DNA from: Fibrobacterota bacterium | Lineage (GTDB): Bacteria; Fibrobacterota; Chitinivibrionia; Chitinivibrionales; FEN-1185 | Direction of reading: 5' to 3' | Length of the DNA stretch: 64,000 nt | Assembly: GCA_003165595.1 (NCBI GenBank) | Contig: PLWQ01000038.1 | Coordinates: 11,054-75,053 of the forward strand | In this document: positions 61,402 through 64,000 of the stretch, piece after piece | How positions within the stretch are numbered: position 1 is the first letter of the stretch | Layout of the letters: each line of letters begins with the position of its first letter | The notes under the pieces: generated by a model | What the model saw: the letters and a program-made list of their open reading frames with translations, nothing else | What the model was told of the DNA's origin: nothing | The model's database searches: none | Program-made: the position numbers and the translations under genes

Positions 61402-62004
61402 TTAAAAGCCGCCTGCCCATGCCGTGAATCGTTCCCAGAACCGGTCCCGGGCATCCTCGCTTCTGGTTGAATAGAGAACGGGGGGCTGCCCGGACGCAAA
61501 ATCCCGGCCGTATTCCCGGAGGCTGCGGGCCTGCTCCTGCGCCGTCAACTTGTCGGCCTTGGTGAGCACCAAGAGCCACGGCAGCGATAACGACGCGAAC
61601 CAAGCGAAGGCCTCTCTGTCAAGTGCTTGCCCGGGATGGCGGCTGTCGCACAGCCAGATCACGCCGCAGAGGTTCTTCCTGTATTCGCAATACTGTGCCA
61701 CGAGCCTCGACCAGCGCACCTGCTCGGTGCGCGCCCGGCTTGCAAAACCATACCCGGGAAGGTCGGCCCAAACGCTGCCGTCGCTTACCCGGTAGAAATT
61801 GGCAAGCGTTGTCTTGCCCGGCGTTTTCGACACCCGCGCCAGCGAGCCGTTTGAGAACACATGATTGATAAACGAAGACTTTCCCACGTTCGACCTGCCC
61901 AGAACGCAGAACTCCCTGCCGGTGCTTTGCGGAATATCGTTAAAATCGGCGGCCGACCGCAGGAACGCGGCAGAGGGCCTGGGCTGCCTTTTTTTGTGAA
62001 GCAT
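61402..62004 (-). CDS. engB: Ribosome biogenesis GTP-binding protein EngB (YsxC/YihA)
   Basis: The 200-residue GTPase has G1 GRSNVGKSSFIN, G2 TPGKTTL, G3 DLPGYGFA and G4 LTKADKL. It helps assemble the 50S subunit. ATG 62004 follows directly after a TATAAT, so the mRNA may be nearly leaderless; the frame extends a little upstream, but no better start is visible. It is divergent from trpD across 122 bp. Confidence 0.95.
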   Translation of the reverse strand: MLHKKRQPRPSAAFLRSAADFNDIPQSTGREFCVLGRSNVGKSSFINHVFSNGSLARVSKTPGKTTLANFYRVSDGSVWADLPGYGFASRARTEQVRWSRLVAQYCEYRKNLCGVIWLCDSRHPGQALDREAFAWFASLSLPWLLVLTKADKLTAQEQARSLREYGRDFASGQPPVLYSTRSEDARDRFWERFTAWAGGF

Positions 62005-62126
62005 ATTATATTGTACAACTTTCCCGATTGTTTATCAAGCCATTGGCTCGGGGCCACGGGGCAGAACAGTGGAACAATATATATTTTGTTTGCATCCGCA
62101 GACGGGACGCTGGAAAGGAACGGCGC

Positions 62127-63152
62127 ATGACAATCGTGGAAGCAATCAGACAGGTAACGCTCGGCAAACATCTTTCGGTCGCAGAAGCAAAAGACGTATT
62201 CGGCGACATCATGACCGGCAGCGCCACCGACGCCCAGATTGCGGCGCTTATCGTGGCGCTACACATGAAGGGCGAACGGCCGGAGGAGATAACGGGCGCG
62301 GCCTCGGCGATGCGCGACAAGGCCGCTCACGTGGAGCCGCGGGACGGCAGCCACGTCGTCGATACGTGCGGCACAGGCGGCGACGGAGCGCATACATTCA
62401 ACATCTCCACCGCAGCCGCGTTTGTTGCCGCGGGTGCGGGCGCGACGGTTGCCAAACACGGCAACCGGTCGGTGTCGAGCAAGTGCGGCAGCGCCGACGT
62501 GCTCGAGGCGCTCGGCGTGAACATTTCGGCGGATGCATCCATTATGAAGCAATGCCTTGACGAAATAGGAATCTGCTTCTTGTTCGCCTCGTCTTTACAC
62601 AAGGCAATGAAATACGCCATTGGCCCGAGGAAGGAAATAGGCATTCGAACCATCTTCAACATCCTTGGCCCGCTCACCAACCCGTCCAGAGCCAGAAGCC
62701 AGCTGCTGGGAGTGTTTTCCCCGGACCTTACGTTTACCATCGCCGCCGCGCTTCTCAATCTGGGAAGCACCAAAGCCTACGTCGTTCACGGCGCCGACCA
62801 CCTTGACGAAATTACAATTACGGCGGAGACGCACGTGGCCGAACTTGCAAATGGAAGCATATCGTCGTACGATATCACGCCCGAGGACTTTGGATTCCCG
62901 CGCAGCCCCATGGAAAGCATCATAGGCGGCGGGGCGCAGGAAAATGCAGCAATTGTCAGGAGCGTCCTGTCCGGGGAAAAGGGGCCCCGGCGAAATATCG
63001 TTGCGCTCAACGCAGGATTCGCCATCGCGGCAAGCGGCGTTGCGAACAATCCCGGGGAGGGAATTGCTATGGCGCAGGCATCCATAGATTCGGGCAAAGC
63101 CGCGGAGAAGCTCAAGTTGCTCATTGAAAAAACCAGGCTGGCTGTCGCGTGA
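62127..63152 (+). CDS. trpD: Anthranilate phosphoribosyltransferase
   Basis: The 341-residue enzyme has MTGSATDAQIAALIVAL, the PRPP loop DTCGTGGDGAHTFNIST, KHGNRSVSSKCGSADVLEALG and FNILGPLTNP, all diagnostic. It makes phosphoribosyl-anthranilate in tryptophan synthesis. ATG 62127 has AAAGGAA eight bases upstream. No other trp gene is in the window, so the pathway is not clustered here. Confidence 0.97.
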   Translation: MTIVEAIRQVTLGKHLSVAEAKDVFGDIMTGSATDAQIAALIVALHMKGERPEEITGAASAMRDKAAHVEPRDGSHVVDTCGTGGDGAHTFNISTAAAFVAAGAGATVAKHGNRSVSSKCGSADVLEALGVNISADASIMKQCLDEIGICFLFASSLHKAMKYAIGPRKEIGIRTIFNILGPLTNPSRARSQLLGVFSPDLTFTIAAALLNLGSTKAYVVHGADHLDEITITAETHVAELANGSISSYDITPEDFGFPRSPMESIIGGGAQENAAIVRSVLSGEKGPRRNIVALNAGFAIAASGVANNPGEGIAMAQASIDSGKAAEKLKLLIEKTRLAVA

Positions 63153-63204
63153 ACGGCCCCGTCTCCTTTGAAGTGGAATCCCTTGACGTCGGAGGATTTA
63201 CATC

Positions 63205-63918
63205 ATGAGCGCACGACGTTCATCCACTTTTGCCAGGCTCCTCAATGTCCTCCTCACCAACCCCACGTGGGGACTCGTGATCGCAATCGTCATTTCGCTT
63301 GTGGGCAACCTTCTCACCATCCAATACATCTTTACGTTGCAGAACAACCTTGAAGCAATGTTCAACACCGACCTGATCGGCCAGAATTATGTCCAGTCGG
63401 CACGCATCAAACTCCTCACCATCAACAAGGAAATCAACAAGCTGTTCCTCGTTTCCGATCTTGATGAAGAATACCTCGTGACGGAGAAAATTCTCACCAG
63501 CAGGCACGACGTGGAAACGCTGCTCGCCAAGTCAAAACCGTTCTTCGGCTCCAGGAAAAGCGGCATGTTGCTCGCAGACGCGACAAAGCTTTTCTCCGAA
63601 TGCGGTACCACCGTCGACTCTCTCATCGCACTTTCGAAATCGGGCGCGACGGCCGATGCGGTCGGCATTATTACCGGTCAAATGAAAACCCAGTTCGAAC
63701 AGCTCGACGGCCAGTTGGGCAGTCTCGACCAAATCAAAATGAGGCACGACCTCCGGGTCTTCCGGAATATCGATTTCCAGCTGACGGTGTCGATCGTGTT
63801 TACCGCAGTCGCGCTTGCAATAACCGTTGGGGTACGCGTCTTTATGTACCGGCGCAGGAAAACGCTGGCGGGATCACGGCGAGGCGACCTGGACGGCGAC
63901 AGGGTTGTCTGGGAATAG
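63205..63918 (+). CDS. Membrane protein with four-helix-bundle MCP-like sensor domain, no signalling domain
   Basis: The 237-residue protein has a first membrane helix (~23-45, LVIAIVISLVGNLLTIQYIF), a ~145-residue helical periplasmic domain like 4HB_MCP (SARIKLLTINKEINKLFLV, EKILTSRHDVETLLAKSKPF, KMRHDLRVFRNIDFQLTVS), a second helix (VSIVFTAVALAITVGVRVFM) and only ~25 cytoplasmic residues (RRRKTLAGSRRGDLDGD). It stops where a chemoreceptor or kinase would continue. GGAGG precedes ATG 63205. The rest of the window (63919-64000) has only a short GTTGACAGTTGACAG tract. Confidence 0.6.
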   Translation: MSARRSSTFARLLNVLLTNPTWGLVIAIVISLVGNLLTIQYIFTLQNNLEAMFNTDLIGQNYVQSARIKLLTINKEINKLFLVSDLDEEYLVTEKILTSRHDVETLLAKSKPFFGSRKSGMLLADATKLFSECGTTVDSLIALSKSGATADAVGIITGQMKTQFEQLDGQLGSLDQIKMRHDLRVFRNIDFQLTVSIVFTAVALAITVGVRVFMYRRRKTLAGSRRGDLDGDRVVWE

Positions 63919-64000
63919 CACCAGCGTTGAAAGGTAAGAGTTGACAGTTGACAGAAAAGACAATGACGGTTCGCGGAATCCTTCCGCCTTCATCCTTCCG

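Noticed and set aside
1-64000. CRISPR array, tRNA, rRNA, insertion sequence or prophage
   Set aside because: I found no regularly spaced direct repeats, cloverleaf-like segments, rRNA motifs, transposase genes or phage structural genes.

Overview
The window reads as a chromosomal segment of a Gram-negative bacterium, most likely a member of the Fibrobacterota (Chitinivibrionia/Chitinispirillales-like) or a close relative. The grounds are a peptidoglycan/division cluster with a meso-DAP type MurE, outer-membrane beta-barrel and lipoprotein genes, an Mla-type lipid transporter, secreted DUF2341/LamG/VIT-VWA proteins and two GH3 beta-glucosidases. Several secreted proteins also end in FlgD-like or T9SS-type C-terminal beta-sandwiches. 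This taxonomic call is inference; no rRNA or tRNA gene was found.

Layout. 1-2.6 kb is a worn accessory/defence patch. It holds the N-terminal part of an AIPR (abortive-infection) protein running off the left edge, a 57-codon relic of the Cas3 N-terminus, a DUF6933-like gene and dispersed palindromic repeats. 2.7-20.7 kb is mixed housekeeping and surface functions: a DUF2341/LamG protein, a hybrid histidine kinase, an overlapping AsmA-like/aminotransferase/B12-radical-SAM operon, a sigma-54 activator, YbgC, a Cys-cluster protein, a tightly overlapping lipoprotein/PorV-FadL-like/RNase HI/DUF2141 operon, Dtd, a tandemly duplicated alpha/beta hydrolase and a PfkB kinase. 20.7-24.9 kb is accessory: a toxin-antitoxin-like pair with its own operator, small conserved ORFs, a modular lipoprotein and repeats. 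24.9-37.1 kb is a secretome block: VIT-VWA, LamG, a C_GCAxxG_C_C protein, a beta-helix gene fragment, a repeat-module protein, two tandem GH3 enzymes and a small sorting-domain protein.

37.6-53.6 kb is a dcw (division and cell wall) cluster on the minus strand, in the order mraZ-rsmH-ftsL-ftsI(PASTA)-small ORF-murE-murF::murD-ftsW-murG-murC-ftsQ-ftsA-ftsZ. MurF and MurD are one continuous polypeptide and mraY, which normally lies between them, is absent from the cluster. A consensus sigma-70 promoter and four phased 10-bp AGG(G)-starting units lie just upstream of mraZ and look like an MraZ autoregulatory operator. 53.8-64 kb carries a coiled-coil membrane protein, GlmM, a secreted protein of unknown function, an Mla-type ABC transporter operon with a TPR-like lipoprotein, EngB, TrpD and a membrane sensor that resembles a chemoreceptor without its signalling domain.

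How the genes work together. GlmM feeds UDP-GlcNAc synthesis, the MurC/MurD/MurE/MurF ligases and MurG build lipid II, FtsW/FtsI polymerise it, and FtsZ/A/Q/L organise the septum. Mla, AsmA-like and lipoprotein genes maintain the outer membrane. GH3 enzymes and LamG/DUF2341 proteins point to polysaccharide degradation outside the cytoplasm. At least three families of short dispersed intergenic repeats occur, two of them with palindromes. No CRISPR array, insertion sequence or prophage was seen.
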